Origin: Cryptomeria japonica
Taxonomy: Eukaryota; Streptophyta; Pinopsida; Cupressales; Cupressaceae
Direction: 5' to 3'
Length of the DNA: 60,000 nt
NCBI RefSeq assembly: GCF_030272615.1
Contig: NC_081408.1
Span: 616,340,476-616,400,475 of the forward strand
Positions 35,790-46,480 of the stretch are shown piece by piece. Below the pieces are notes generated by a model, which was not told the DNA's origin, did no database searches, and was given only the letters and a program-made list of their open reading frames with translations. Made by a program: the position numbers and the translations under genes. Positions within the stretch are counted from its first letter, which is position 1. Every line of letters starts with the position of its first letter.

Positions 35790-37698
35790 GAAAGGAATAT
35801 GGTAAATGGATAAAGAAGCTTGTTGAAATGTTGGTGGATAGAGGCAAGACAAAGAATAAGCAAGACCCATAGGAATCAATACCATTTCCATCTCCTAAGT
35901 CAAAAGGAAAGGCTCCAAAATATAATTCACTGTGAAAGGCCCTAAGAGAGGAGAATCTTCCTCTACATCTCAAGTATCACAACAACCCGCCATTGAAGAA
36001 CTTACATAAGAAGAACCAAAAAGAGAGTAGGAGGAAGGATAAATCCAATTAGAAGAAGAGATGCATGACGTGGAGGAGTCAATACCACAACTAGTAAGTG
36101 CTTCTTTAGTAACACCATAGGTTACTGTTTCTTGCTCTCAAGTTCCAGTCTCATCAGCACATGTCACCATTCATTCTATAGACTCTAATTCAGATGAAGA
36201 TGATAATGATGAACAAGATGCCGAGGAATTGGCATATGCAGTCTCTCAAGGAGAAGGTGAAACTGAATTTGTATCACTATCCAGTCTTCCAAGCTTTGAT
36301 CATGTTCTAGCATCCATATTTGAATCCTCCATCTTGGATTTCAATGAAGCGATGGTACAAATGTCTCAGGCCAAAAAATCAATTTTGATTCCTACCACTA
36401 CTATCACCACAGAGATCCCACCCTTGGTTACAATTGCTATTATAACAACATCTATTGCTCAGATTTCATAAGTTGATGTGCCTACATTAACTAGTCAAGA
36501 TACATCGCAGACTCCTGCCTCTACTCAACCAGGGATCACAACTCTACCACCATGATCAAATCTTCCACCGTGGCTGGATATTGTGGCTCTAAAGAGAAAG
36601 AAACAAGTAATTTCTCCTAATGAGTTTTAATCTGGTCAGTTGGCTCCCGTTAAACCCAAGACATCCAAAAAGGCCAAGACTATTTCCAGAGTATTAGTTG
36701 ATTCCATTAGTAAGAGGAAATATGTCGAGGTATTAGTGCCGCCTTCAGATAAAAATAAGGATGAAGTTTAACCTTCGAACTATGTGATGCAAACTCTGGA
36801 GCAAGGAACAAAGACATATGAGAGTGTTAAGTGGGATACTCAGGCTTCATTAGATTCTCTCATGCGAAGGTTTGACAAAGAGAGGGTCGAGAAAACAACA
36901 TGGAAACAAAAGTGTGAGGAGCTAACCAGTGTTCTCCTCAAAGTTACTCAATCATCAAAAGAAGTAGAACCCTTGACTTCTTATGTGGATGAAGCAACTC
37001 TCAAGAAGGCAAAATATGTAGGTATCAAAGGCAGAGTGGTTGATGAGTGGATTGATTGTTTGAGGTCATAAGGTTCACATCTTTTGAATTTTGCAGTCAA
37101 ACTCATGCTTGATTTTGATCTTGCACAAACTCAGGTATAGGATGTACAATCATTATTATCCAAAGAAGTAAAAGAACTTGAAAAAGATTTAGCACCATGG
37201 GATAAGATGAGGGAATACAAGGTGGACATCCTTGTGGAAAATAGTGTTATGTTGACTCAAGGAGAGTACATCCAGTCTCGAGCAATGTTGAAGCACAAGG
37301 AAGAATTGATAAAACTACTGGTTAAGGATCTAGATCAAGACAAAGAAGCATTCAACGATGTAATCTCTAATATTTCATCAAGGATAGCTAAAATGCCTTG
37401 CCAGTTGTACGATGAAGATCAAAAGTTTTTATCCCTTGATACTATTACACAGGAATTATTTTCAATGGTAGATCAGATAGTGGATGATGAGTTCTCTTTG
37501 ACTTCATTTGATAAGTTGATTGAAATTCAAGTCAACTTGGATGATCTTGCATCTGTGTTGAAGAAGGTAAAGAAAGGATATGTGAAAGTCAGAGACTCAA
37601 TTTCCCGTGTTCACACAATCGCCAGCTCAACATCAACACCAAACAAGTTTGAGATGCAATCTACACTAGCCAGATTTGAAGAATTCCAAAAGACATGA
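35790..37698 (+). pseudogene. Unrecognised long decayed ORF just upstream of an LTR
   Basis: From about 35925 to 37698 a single frame, about 590 codons, is coherent apart from in-frame stops. About 45 codons before it read on after a one-base shift near 35920 (KWIKKLVEMLVDRG). Nearly all stops could be Gln or Arg codons changed by C-to-T (T-stop-EEP, RE-stop-EEG, TP-stop-VTV, DEV-stop-PSN, TQV-stop-DVQ). The N-terminal third is acidic and Ser/Thr/Pro-rich (SNSDEDDNDEQDAEE); the middle is basic (KPKTSKKAKT); the C-terminal half is Lys/Glu/Leu-rich and probably coiled coil (KHKEELIKLLVKDLDQDKEA). The last 163 codons are uninterrupted. No gag, protease, RT, integrase or membrane segment is evident. 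The stop falls 2 bp before a purine tract and LTR, the env-like position of an LTR element. Function unknown. Confidence 0.55.
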
Positions 37699-37699
37699 T

Positions 37700-37719
37700 G
37701 AGGAGAATGAAGAATAAAG
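37700..37719 (+). other. Polypurine-like tract before the 881-bp LTR
   Basis: Eighteen of 20 bases are purines, directly ahead of TGTCCTCTTGATAG. It is consistent with the plus-strand primer of an LTR element, and with the unknown ORF being its last gene. Confidence 0.5.
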
Positions 37720-38600
37720 TGTCCTCTTGATAGTAATTAGTTTAGATCCATGTAGTTTCATTTTCTTTTGTTGTAAGTTTTTATGTAGCTACACTTTTAT
37801 TTTATGCACAAGTTGCAAGCATCTTGGACTCTACAGTTGAATTAGTCAATTGTGCCCACATTTTTCTCAACTCCTTTCCTATAAAAGGAGGAGCCTCATT
37901 TGTAATATTGGATATTTTACAAGCTTAGCAAAAACTCTGCCAAACTTTTATCTCAAGTGAAACTTTGTGTTCTCTTGTGTTAAATTTGATCAAGCAAATA
38001 AAGGAAGTAATTTTGTGATTCCAAACTTTGTATTGGACAAGAATTTTATTTATAAGTGGATGTTCTTATGTCATTTACTTATATGTGTTCTTAATTTACT
38101 TGATGGTATTTGCATATGTTATGTGAGTGAAGGACCTTTCTAGATGTGAACGTAAACTTTGAGTTATATTGCACGTTTGGAGTTTATTGTAATACAATAA
38201 TTACATGGGAGACTTTACTGTTGGTTGCTTTCCATGGATAGAGATTATTTATCTTGAAGACTTTGGGTTGCAAGATATCTTTAGTTGTTAGATTGGAAAT
38301 AGTATCTTTGTTCACATAAGACTTTGTGCCTATGTTAGTATGGAATAAAGTGAATTATTGTATGCAAGTGTAGTTGGATATTGTAAGAAGATTGTATCAA
38401 GAAAAGGGATTAATGTTAATTTTGAAAAAAGAGGATTATACACCCTAAGCTTACCCCTAGGTTTAATTTTTAGTTGTTGAAATATCAAGTTCTATCAAGG
38501 AACCTCCCCTTGCTAAGAGGAGAGACTTTGTCTCATCATAGCTATGTGTGAAATATATATTTTGTCTTTAGTATGCTGGTGACAAAATATTCACCCAACA
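37720..38600 (+). mobile_element. 3' LTR, plus strand, 881 bp
   Basis: The proposed LTR runs from TGTCC (37720) to CACCCAACA (38600), with TGT...ACA termini. It has a good TATA box (TATAAAAGGAGG, 37880) and downstream a likely leader and polyadenylation zone (GCAAATAAAGGAAG). No primer-binding site follows 38600, so it is a 3' LTR. The matching 5' LTR is not in the window, so no divergence or target duplication can be read. Confidence 0.55.
37880..37887 (+). promoter_or_regulatory. TATA box in the 881-bp LTR
   Basis: TATAAAAG, followed by GAGGAGCCTCATTTGTAATATTGG. This is a classic plant TATA box in the position expected for LTR U3/R, about 160 bp into the LTR. Confidence 0.6.
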
Positions 38601-39951
38601 ATAACCAAGATTTGACAAAGCATATCCGGACCAATATCCATTCGGATAACAAGGTTTGACACCAATGACAACCATACAAGCTCATGCTAACAAAAATCTC
38701 CAACATAAGGTAGGTAGGGGATATGATTGTATTATTGATTGGGTGATTGATAAAATTGTTGATTGGATTGATAGGATTTTTAATGTATTGATGGTGAGCA
38801 ATTTACATAGGAGGTGGAGGCTACAACCTGTTCTCATATGAGGTTGGGAGTTTAGACATAGATCAACTACATGGACCGTGTCTTAGAATGGTGTTTTCCT
38901 TTCAAAGTTATCGTGGTGATGATTGATAGTTATGCATTTGGGCTTAGGGGATAACTAGTGGTAGGGGTTCATGTTTTAAGAGATTTTGGTTGTTCATGAT
39001 TGGACATTTACAACCTTTGGAGAAATTTATTATAATGACATTATAGAGAGTTTCAACACCAAGACTAATATCATCATCATGTTCAAGGGATCAAAATTAT
39101 CATTAAAAAATGTGTCATCTATAAGTCTTCAATCATTATTATCATTTGTAAATATACTATTGGATTGGCCATGTCTAGGGGATTCATAAAAATGAATTGG
39201 ATGTGTTGTGGTGGCCATGATGTTTTCAAGGGGATATTCATCTTATTCTATAACACTATCATAATCATCATTATTTAAATAGGGTTCTATCTTGGTTAAT
39301 GAACTATTCAAACTATGGGTCCATGGTTGTTGTTGTGGTTATGTGTGGGATGCTATTTGGTTAAATATTTTATTTTTTCATAGGTTTAGCACAAGAGAAT
39401 TTTTTTTTGTTTAAATGAATTGAATTTTCCCTAAAATCTAAAACCTAAACCCTAATTTTTAACCCTAAAATCCCTTCACTCTAAACCATACATTTGAACC
39501 TATAAACTTATAGTTTTAGGGTTTAGGGAAAATACAAAGTTGACTTATTCTTTTAAGAATATTTTAATACTAAAACCACGAATAGTTATATTTTCCCTAA
39601 TCTCTAAACCCTAATTTTTTACTCTATAATCCCCAATCCATACAAACCAAATTTCAACCATAAAACATACAAGAAAACTAAAAAATAAGTAAAAAATGCA
39701 ATTGAAAACTATTGCCTAACCCAAAATATCATCAAGTAGAGTTGCTGAGGGAGGACACAAATTTTCGGTGATGTTTTTGGACTAAAATGCAAGTATCCAT
39801 TCATTGCTACTCAATCATCATCATATAGTAGTGTAAAAATAGTCATAGCCATGCAGAGAAAAAAAAAGCTATATTTTTTTCATAATGAACATTTATTAAT
39901 AAGTGGGTGTTTGTTTGTTTGTTTTTCATACCCATTACTAAATGTATCTGT
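38601..39951. other. Unassigned DNA between the 881-bp LTR and element T
   Basis: No gene recognised. It contains the inverted repeat at 39424-39533 and a cluster of degenerate CCCTAAA/TTTAGGG words (39430-39620). Short ORFs at 38656-38841 and 38986-39189 show no family motif. Confidence 0.4.
39424..39533. repeat. Inverted repeat with telomere-like words
   Basis: ATTTTCCCTAAA at the left and TTTAGGGAAAAT at the right are exact complements about 110 bp apart. Inside are ACCTAAACCCTAA and TTAGGGTTTAGG. The words are too irregular for a telomeric array; a small fold-back element is more likely. Confidence 0.55.
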
Positions 39952-41056
39952 AGACACCTAAAAATGTCTCATTAATTCTACACTAGTTATTCATCTATTT
40001 AATTAAATAATTCTTTAATTATTTGATTAAATTAAATATTTTTTCTGATCAAAACATTTAACATTTCCAATTATCAAATTTCTATCATTTAATCATTTAA
40101 TCAATTAACCCTATCTCAATTATTAATTAAATATCAATTGTTTAATTAATTGCGATATTTTCCTTAGTTAAATAATCTTTATTATTTAATTAATTCAATT
40201 TCCTATGATTAAATAATTTCATTTAAATTAATTAATTAATTAATTAAATTCTTCCAATCCCCAAATTCCAATTCCAATTAATTCCATCTAATTTCATGTC
40301 ATTTTCCCCAAATTTGAATTTCACTTAATTCCAAATAATTTCATTTCTTCCAAATTCATATTTCACCAAATCTGAATTTCAGTTAATTTCATGTGCATTT
40401 CAACATTTGAAAGTTCAAATTCAATTTCAAAATCCTACAACACATGCTAAAATCAGAACTGATTGATCAAATCAGTTATCTAATTAGTTAACTCCCTCAA
40501 CTCATCAATCTCCCATTTTCACTCAAAATCAACTTTTTATGACTAATCAATCATTTCAGTCTTCTAATCCATCAATTCAATCATCTGATTAATCAATTCA
40601 CTCAACTGACTAGTCTATTTAGTCTACTGGTTAATCAATTGAGTTCACTCTCCAATCAATTCAGTTGACTCCTCAATCTATTGAGTTAATAGATCAATCA
40701 ATTTCAGTTGTCTATCAATCAACACTTGAGTTCAAATTCTCACCTCTTTTGTGTTGAAAATCTATAAATTCAACCTCATTTTCTCATTTCAAGCTAGAAT
40801 CACAGTCTTAAAAAGTTATTGTCCATCTTATGCAGGAAATCAGTGCAATACCTAGGAGCCACCTACACCAACAATAATGGAGAAGAAAAATAGAAGCACA
40901 AGTGGAGGATAGGGAGTTTTAATTTAGTTTAATCTTTCTATTTCTATCATTTATTTCATTGTATTGTGTTTAAAATCAGTTTAATTAGTTAAGGATTTTG
41001 TGATTCGTTCTTTCAGTCTAATTAGCTTGGATTGAATGATTTCAAACATGAGAACA
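39952..41056 (+). repeat. 5' LTR of element T
   Basis: It opens TGTAGACACCTAAAAATG, as LTR B does on the other strand. The first 300 bp is an AATTAATTAA-rich tract; the second half repeats TCAATCAATT/GATTGATC-type words. A promoter-like CTATAAATTC lies near 40770. The right end is taken as GAGAACA at 41056, just before ATTGGTGAACCC. Length about 1,105 bp. The right boundary is inferred from the PBS-like site, as no second LTR is available for comparison. Confidence 0.7.
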
Positions 41057-41058
41057 AT

Positions 41059-41074
41059 TGGTGAACCCAACATG
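41059..41074 (+). promoter_or_regulatory. Primer-binding-site-like sequence of element T
   Basis: TGGTGAACCCAACATG follows the LTR end by two bases. TGG at this position is the expected complement of a tRNA CCA end, and TGGTGAACCC is of the kind seen in Tat/Ogre elements. I did not match it to a specific tRNA. Confidence 0.5.
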
Positions 41075-41144
41075 AAACAAATCTAACCTTCATTTGTTGT
41101 TTTGGTTGATTTTGCAGATCCGTATGTGCCCAAAAAATAAGAAT

Positions 41145-41290
41145 ATGCAATTGACTAGAGAGAAATTTGCAATTGTGAATATTTATCCGCACTTGCTATC
41201 AAAATCCATTGCAATTGATAGTAAAATCCACCACAATTGCTAAAATGATCCGCAATTGCTAAAATGATCCGCAATTGCTCAAAAAAGGAA
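41145..41290. repeat. CAATTG-word array, first cluster
   Basis: Six CAATTG palindromes occur within about 150 bp of the T leader. Two adjacent perfect 19-bp units (CTAAAATGATCCGCAATTG, from 41240 and 41259) show tandem growth. A second cluster lies at 41705-41845, on the other side of the 78-codon ORF. Confidence 0.8.
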
Positions 41291-41403
41291 AAAAATAAAT
41301 TTTTTATTTGTCATTTCTTAATTAGTTGATCTTGCGCACCTAACCCATAAAAATCTTTCAATTCTGAAAATTTTCATTTTTTGCATAAAATGTGTCTAAT
41401 CCA

Positions 41404-41637
41404 ATGGCAGGAAAGGTAACCTTCAAAATCTCAAGTGCAAGGAGGGCAATACAACATAGGAGAGAACAAAGAGCATACCAAAGACTCCTAAAAGCAGAAA
41501 GAGAGCTTTGCAAAATTGAAGAAAAAGAAGAAATAGCCCAATACCATAGAAGCATCCGATTCATTGCCAAATACAAACTTTATGATGACATTGATGTGAT
41601 GGCTCATGTGATTTGGGATAACATCATTGGAGAATAA
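41404..41637 (+). CDS. Small basic leader ORF of element T (77 aa)
   Basis: The first ATG in this frame is 41404; the frame is open 12 bases upstream but without an ATG. The product is strongly charged, Arg/Lys/Glu-rich and probably helical (RRAIQHRREQRAYQRLLKAE, then ELCKIEEKEEIAQYHRS), ending DVMAHVIWDNIIGE. It sits between two CAATTG arrays, upstream of gag, where Ogre-type elements can carry an extra ORF1. It is free of stops although neighbouring gag is full of them, but its short length makes that weak evidence. Function unknown. Confidence 0.4.
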   Translation: MAGKVTFKISSARRAIQHRREQRAYQRLLKAERELCKIEEKEEIAQYHRSIRFIAKYKLYDDIDVMAHVIWDNIIGE

Positions 41638-41704
41638 AATCTTTATCTTCTATCTTTTGTTGTTGTTTATTTAAAAATAAAAAATAAATTCTTTTTGCAT
41701 TTAA

Positions 41705-41845
41705 CTAATGAGCAATTGACTTGAATTGCTCAGACATCAATTTGCAATTGCTATCACAATAATTCACAATTGATAGCATATCAGTTCACAATTGATCATA
41801 TATTAGTTCGCAATAGCTCACTAGTTAGTTCGCAATTGCCAGTTT
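41705..41845. repeat. CAATTG-word array, second cluster
   Basis: Five perfect CAATTG words plus the variants GAATTG and CAATAG, spaced about 15-30 bp apart (GCAATTGACTTGAATTGCTC, TTGCAATTGCTATC, CACAATTGATAGC, CGCAATTGCCAG). The words match those of the first cluster, which suggests both arose from one repeat family in the leader. Confidence 0.75.
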
Positions 41846-42437
41846 AGGTTTTTTGCATTCTATCTTTATTAGTTTTGGTTTTTATCAAGATTGCTCTCTA
41901 TTTGTGAAAAGACAGAGCTCTGTAACTGAGAAAATTAGGCTAGATAGCCCACCATATGTCTACTAATGTTATTTTCTTTGCATGATTAGAGTAGAAAATT
42001 TCTTTTGGTGTTGTTAAAAAGAACAATACAACTTCCATCATTGCTATGATGGTTAAAATGAACCCCATGCCTTTTTGGAGCAACATCTCCAATAGTTTAG
42101 AAACCATTGCAATGAAGGTTTAAAATGAATCATTGTTCTTCATGTCTTCAAGGTGATAGGTATATGCTCTCCCCTTATTTGGGTGATCAAAAAGCTAGAC
42201 CCACCTTTTTCATTCTTTCTTTCATTTTCTATATTAGGATAACACCTTTAGAAGGCCTGCCTCCCAAGTAGCCCATAAGGCCAAGTGAGAGGGAACAATC
42301 TAAGTGGCAATATCTAAAGCCAAGTAATCCAAGCCACTCTAAATAAATGTGTATGTGATGAAAATCATATTAAATGAGTGTTACATGCTATCACAATGAC
42401 AGTATGCCTCCCTCAATGCCTATACAGTGCGTTAAAA

Positions 42438-42461
42438 TCTGTAGAGCGTAACCTCTACAGA
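42438..42461 (+). other. Perfect 9-bp stem hairpin in the T leader
   Basis: TCTGTAGAG (42438-42446), loop CGTAAC, then CTCTACAGA (42453-42461). It lies in the otherwise featureless part of the leader (41850-43270) and could be an RNA structure. Nearby, CCATCAT/ATGATGG around 42040 is a weaker stem. Confidence 0.6.
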
Positions 42462-43302
42462 CTGGGAGACCTCCCTCAATGGAGTGCAAAACACTGTTGA
42501 TTGTGACCACTTGAACGAAACCCTTTCTAAACACCTTAGAAATTAGAAGCTCATCTGAGTCAGTAACCAGACACTTGGATTATCACAGTGCAAGGGTAGG
42601 GAAGAATCTGCCCCCAAGACACTCACAATATATCTCCCAGGATAACGGACCAATTGAGGAGCAATCTTCTTTGGTCTAATTTTTGGAAAAAGGAAAAAAA
42701 ATGGGCGTACCCTACGATGTGACAGGGTTGTTTGAGCTGAAGGAGTATCAATATGTGGTTTGTGGTAATACTTGTGACCTTTTGACCGTTAGGAGAGTCT
42801 GCTTTATGTCTTATCGATTGACCAATTACAACAAAAACAAAATGGGGTTTTGAAGAAGACTCCAACATTCATGAGAATTTGAAAAAGTTCTTTAAACAAT
42901 TATTCTTTCTATGTTATTATTCTTTTTGATGTGTTTGTTGTGTCCTTTACTATATTTCACCAAATTCAAATATTTTAGAAAATACCCAAAGCAAAGTGGA
43001 ACCTCAACCAGGTTTAGTCAAAAACATCAACAAGGTCAAGTCCCTCAACAAAGTCAAGTGTCAATGTCAACGTCAACATCAAACCAAAACTTTTGTAAAA
43101 TTTAAAGATGAAAAACATGGTATTCTCAAGTGATCTTAAGTCCTAGATATCTAGTTCATGCGTAAGTCCTTTAGTGTCATCATAGTGCACAAATTTTTTG
43201 CACAAGTCCTCACATCACAAAAAAAAGTAGTCTTCAATCAAGTTGCATCCACTCATATAGAATTCAGTATTGCATCAAAGTCTAAGAAACATACCTCGAT
43301 AC

Positions 43303-43581
43303 ATGGGTCTGAAAGGAGATGATGAATTTCTATTTGAGCAACCCAATCTTGGACCAAACAATGACCAATTAGAAATAATTGATAGTTTGGACAACCTTGC
43401 TTGGAAACTAAAAGTGGATTGTGCTCAGTATGATATAGTTGAAACCGTCATAGATAATGAGATCCGAAAATCTGTTTGTCTTGATGAAAAATTGAGGAAA
43501 AAGAACAAAAAGGTAGCTCAAAAGGAAGTCATCAGACAATTGGTTGAAAAGACCGTAGTAGATTTTCTAAATCCTCGTTAG
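43303..43581 (+). CDS. Leader ORF a of element T (92 aa), paralogue of ORF b
   Basis: ATG 43303 is chosen because it aligns with the ATG of the next ORF; the frame is open a little further upstream. It begins MGLKGDDEFLFEQPNLGPNN, continues with QLEIIDSLDNLAWKL and a D/E-rich helix, and ends Lys-rich then VEKTVVDFLNPR. The next ORF repeats the whole layout. The ORF has no stop, in contrast to the gag that follows. It precedes gag by about 0.5 kb, as extra ORFs do in some Tat/Ogre elements. I do not recognise the fold. Confidence 0.5.
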   Translation: MGLKGDDEFLFEQPNLGPNNDQLEIIDSLDNLAWKLKVDCAQYDIVETVIDNEIRKSVCLDEKLRKKNKKVAQKEVIRQLVEKTVVDFLNPR

Positions 43582-43646
43582 AGTCCTTAAAGAAAAGTAT
43601 CAATCATTCCTAGGTTCCATATAGTCTGCATGGTAATCTTTAGCAT

Positions 43647-43922
43647 ATGGGTCTAAAAGGAAATGACAAATTCCCATTCGAGCAACCCAATCTTGGGTCA
43701 AACAATGTTCAATTAAAAATAATTGATGGGTTAAACATACTTGCTGAGGAATTGATAGTTGATCAAGACCAATTCGACATAGTCCAAGCTATCAAAGATG
43801 AGGAAGTTCGGAAGGCAGTACAAATTGACATAGACCTTGAAAATCAAATCAAAGAAGAGGCAGAATTTGAAGCATTTCAGCAATACGTTGAAGATCTTGT
43901 GTTTGAATTCCGAAATACTTGA
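43647..43922 (+). CDS. Leader ORF b of element T (91 aa), paralogue of ORF a
   Basis: It begins MGLKGNDKFPFEQPNLGSNN and matches ORF a along its length: QLKIIDGLNILAEEL, then DIVQAIKDEEVRKAVQID, then a C-terminal VEDLVFEF. The two ATGs are 344 bp apart. Several changes between the copies are silent (CTG/CTA, TTT/TTC in conserved residues), while the protein pattern is kept, as expected if both were once translated. A partial third repeat of the unit's 5' flank (CTTAGAAGCATACCTAGCTACAT) lies at about 43973, just before gag. Confidence 0.5.
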   Translation: MGLKGNDKFPFEQPNLGSNNVQLKIIDGLNILAEELIVDQDQFDIVQAIKDEEVRKAVQIDIDLENQIKEEAEFEAFQQYVEDLVFEFRNT

Positions 43923-44065
43923 TAGCAAGTCTTCACTCATAGATTGTATTGTCTGTATTTTAGTCTTTAGAAAGTCTTAGAAGCATACCTAGCTACATTT
44001 AGTTGAGTCTCACATTTGGATTTTACAGAGTCTTAAAGAGTCAAGATCGCGTTGGAATAACATTC

Positions 44066-46480
44066 ATGCCATTAACCCGTGCTCAAAAGGAGAAACATCA
44101 AATGGAACCTAACAACGACCCTTCGGTTAACCCAACATGGAATGTGAACTTGTCCACAAATCAACAAACACTAAGTCAGAGACCCACAACCTTATCAACA
44201 AACACAAACAAGATGCCTTCCATTGATGAAATACAACATAATCTGACAAAAGAAGAATTGGAAGCAGCCCAACAAGATCCTGCAATGCTTATGATTCTCA
44301 ACGCTCTCATCAATAATGATAGAGACAGATATCTCACACTATTAGTCCAAAATGGGGCCAAATTACCTTCAGGGGTGGACATTTCGGCTATATTGCTGCT
44401 AGGTTTGACATTAAATCAAAATGTTCCTCAAGTACCTACTATTACATAGACTCAAGCAACACTTGCTACATCAGCCCAGGGTGTATCTCAAAATACTCAA
44501 GCAACTACAACTTCAGCACTGTCAACAGTTGCATCAGCAAGTACTAATGTTACATCTCAGACAATGTCCAGTGTAACAATTCAAGCTACAATAGCTCAAA
44601 ACCCTGCTTCAACAAGTATAACTCAACCTTCAATTTCAGATGGATCCACCTACAATGGCCAAAATGTGAATCAAGGGATAACTAGCTCAACTCAACCGAA
44701 TGTCAATGCACAATTTGCATACTTTACACCACCTAGTGGGACTTATGGTACACAACTACATGGTTAGTCTACATTTCAACAAGCTCAAAGATACTCCAAT
44801 ACTATCCCTTTTGTGGGAAACACTCATCAATTCAGTACACCATTAATGCAAACAAAGATCCTGACTCAATAAATGACTATTCTTAAAAAATAGATGACCA
44901 GTATGCAAACAATGAATGATAAAAAGAGCTATACAATGGAGGACCTTTGTCCATATCCTTTTTATAAGAAGTTATACATGCCACCTTTTCCCACACATTT
45001 TGAAACTCCAAGGTTCAAAAAATATAGAGGGAAAGGTGATCCTCGAGATCATGTCAGAGAATTCTTCACATAATGTATCGAGGTAGCCCACGATGATACA
45101 TACTTAATGAGGCTATTTTCCAAAAGTCTTGGAGGGACAACATTAGAATGGTTTTCACACCTCCCACCTAAGATTGCTTCATGGGGTGAACTAGCTGAGT
45201 TATTCATATCAAACTTTGCATTCAATATAGATAATCCAGTTATCTTGATGGATTTGTGTGCAACAAAGCAAAAGGAAGGAGAAACCTTCACTACATTCTT
45301 GTAAAGATGGAGAGGTTTATACCACAAATGTCTTAGTCACATCCTTGAAGTTGAGCAAGTACACATTTTCAATGAAAATCTTGTACCTCCAATTAAGTAT
45401 CCATTACAAATGCAATGCCTAAACAATTTTAAACACATCACTGAAAAAGGCATCAAATGTGAAAGAGGCCTATTAGAGCAAGGGATACTGAAACACCACA
45501 AAGATAATGGGCCAAACACAAGTACAAACAATGAAAGGCCAAAATTTTGGCCTAGGAATAAGAATGTCACAAATGATGGAGTTATTGATGCCCGTGTTGT
45601 AAACATATCTCAACCAATAGAATCTCTACAAGGACCAGTTGATCTTGCCAGTAAGAATCAAACTTAGATAAACAACACCAATGCACTACAGTCAAGAAAT
45701 CCAAGACCACCAAGGGCATGCACACCTAGAAGAAGCTTTACACCCCTTGGTGAACCTATTGAATCAACACTCAAAAAATAGATACAAAGTAATGCCATAA
45801 CTTTACCAAAAGTCAAGCCCTCTGAACCAGGTCCATTTAATCTCGCTTGGTGGAATGACAATGATTTATATGAATACCACCGCAATAAAAGTCACAAGAC
45901 AACAAGTTGCTACAAACTGAAGAACCTCATACAAGATCTCATTGATCAAGGTGACACTACTGTGGATGCTAGTAAGACACCAAACACAGATCATACCATC
46001 TTCAAGGATCCCTTTGTCAAGCATGACAAAGGAAAGGCTTCTAGTTCCAATGCACAAAATAATACTGCCAATTATACTAATGTCGCATTTGATTATGCCA
46101 TAAACGCACCCAGTTCGGGAGATGACATAGTGGCTACAATCACAATAAATCCCACAAGAAGAGACTGTGTTGTCATCACTAGAAGATCAAAGGTCACATT
46201 GCAAGGGGTACCTTCAAATCCCCCTTCAACAACTAGCAATTACAATATGGTGGATCAGTTGAAGCAAACTCCAACTCAAATTTCATTATTTGAGTTACTG
46301 CGCATCTCGCTAGCTCATAAGGCAGTCCTTGACAAAGCATTGCAAGATTCAGTTGTTGCCAGAGATATTGATGAGAACACATTCCAGTCCATGGTTGAAA
46401 ACTTGGCAGCTTCAAAGGTCGCATTCACTAAGCAGGATGTACCTATAGACCAACCCATGCATAATGATCCCTTACACTTG
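44066..46480 (+). pseudogene. Gag of element T
   Basis: Gag forms the virus-like particle. The frame starts at ATG 44066 (MPLTRAQKEK) and is traceable in one frame through to protease. Residues about 130-230 are Thr/Ser/Gln/Asn-rich low complexity. The retrotransposon gag domain is at about 45000-45330 (FKKYRGKGDPRDHVREF, SKSLGGTTLEWFSHLPP, SWGELAELF). A degenerate finger, YEYHRNKSHKTTSCYKLKNL near 45870-45930, has lost its first Cys. In-frame stops, all TAA or TAG, include 44447, 44764, 44869, 44890, 45071, 45302, 45665 and 45779; most sit where Gln is expected (FL-stop-RW in the conserved gag block). No frameshift was needed. Confidence 0.8.

Noticed and set aside
41059-41074. Assignment of the T primer-binding site to a specific tRNA
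   Set aside because: I could not match TGGTGAACCCAACATG to one tRNA with confidence without a search.
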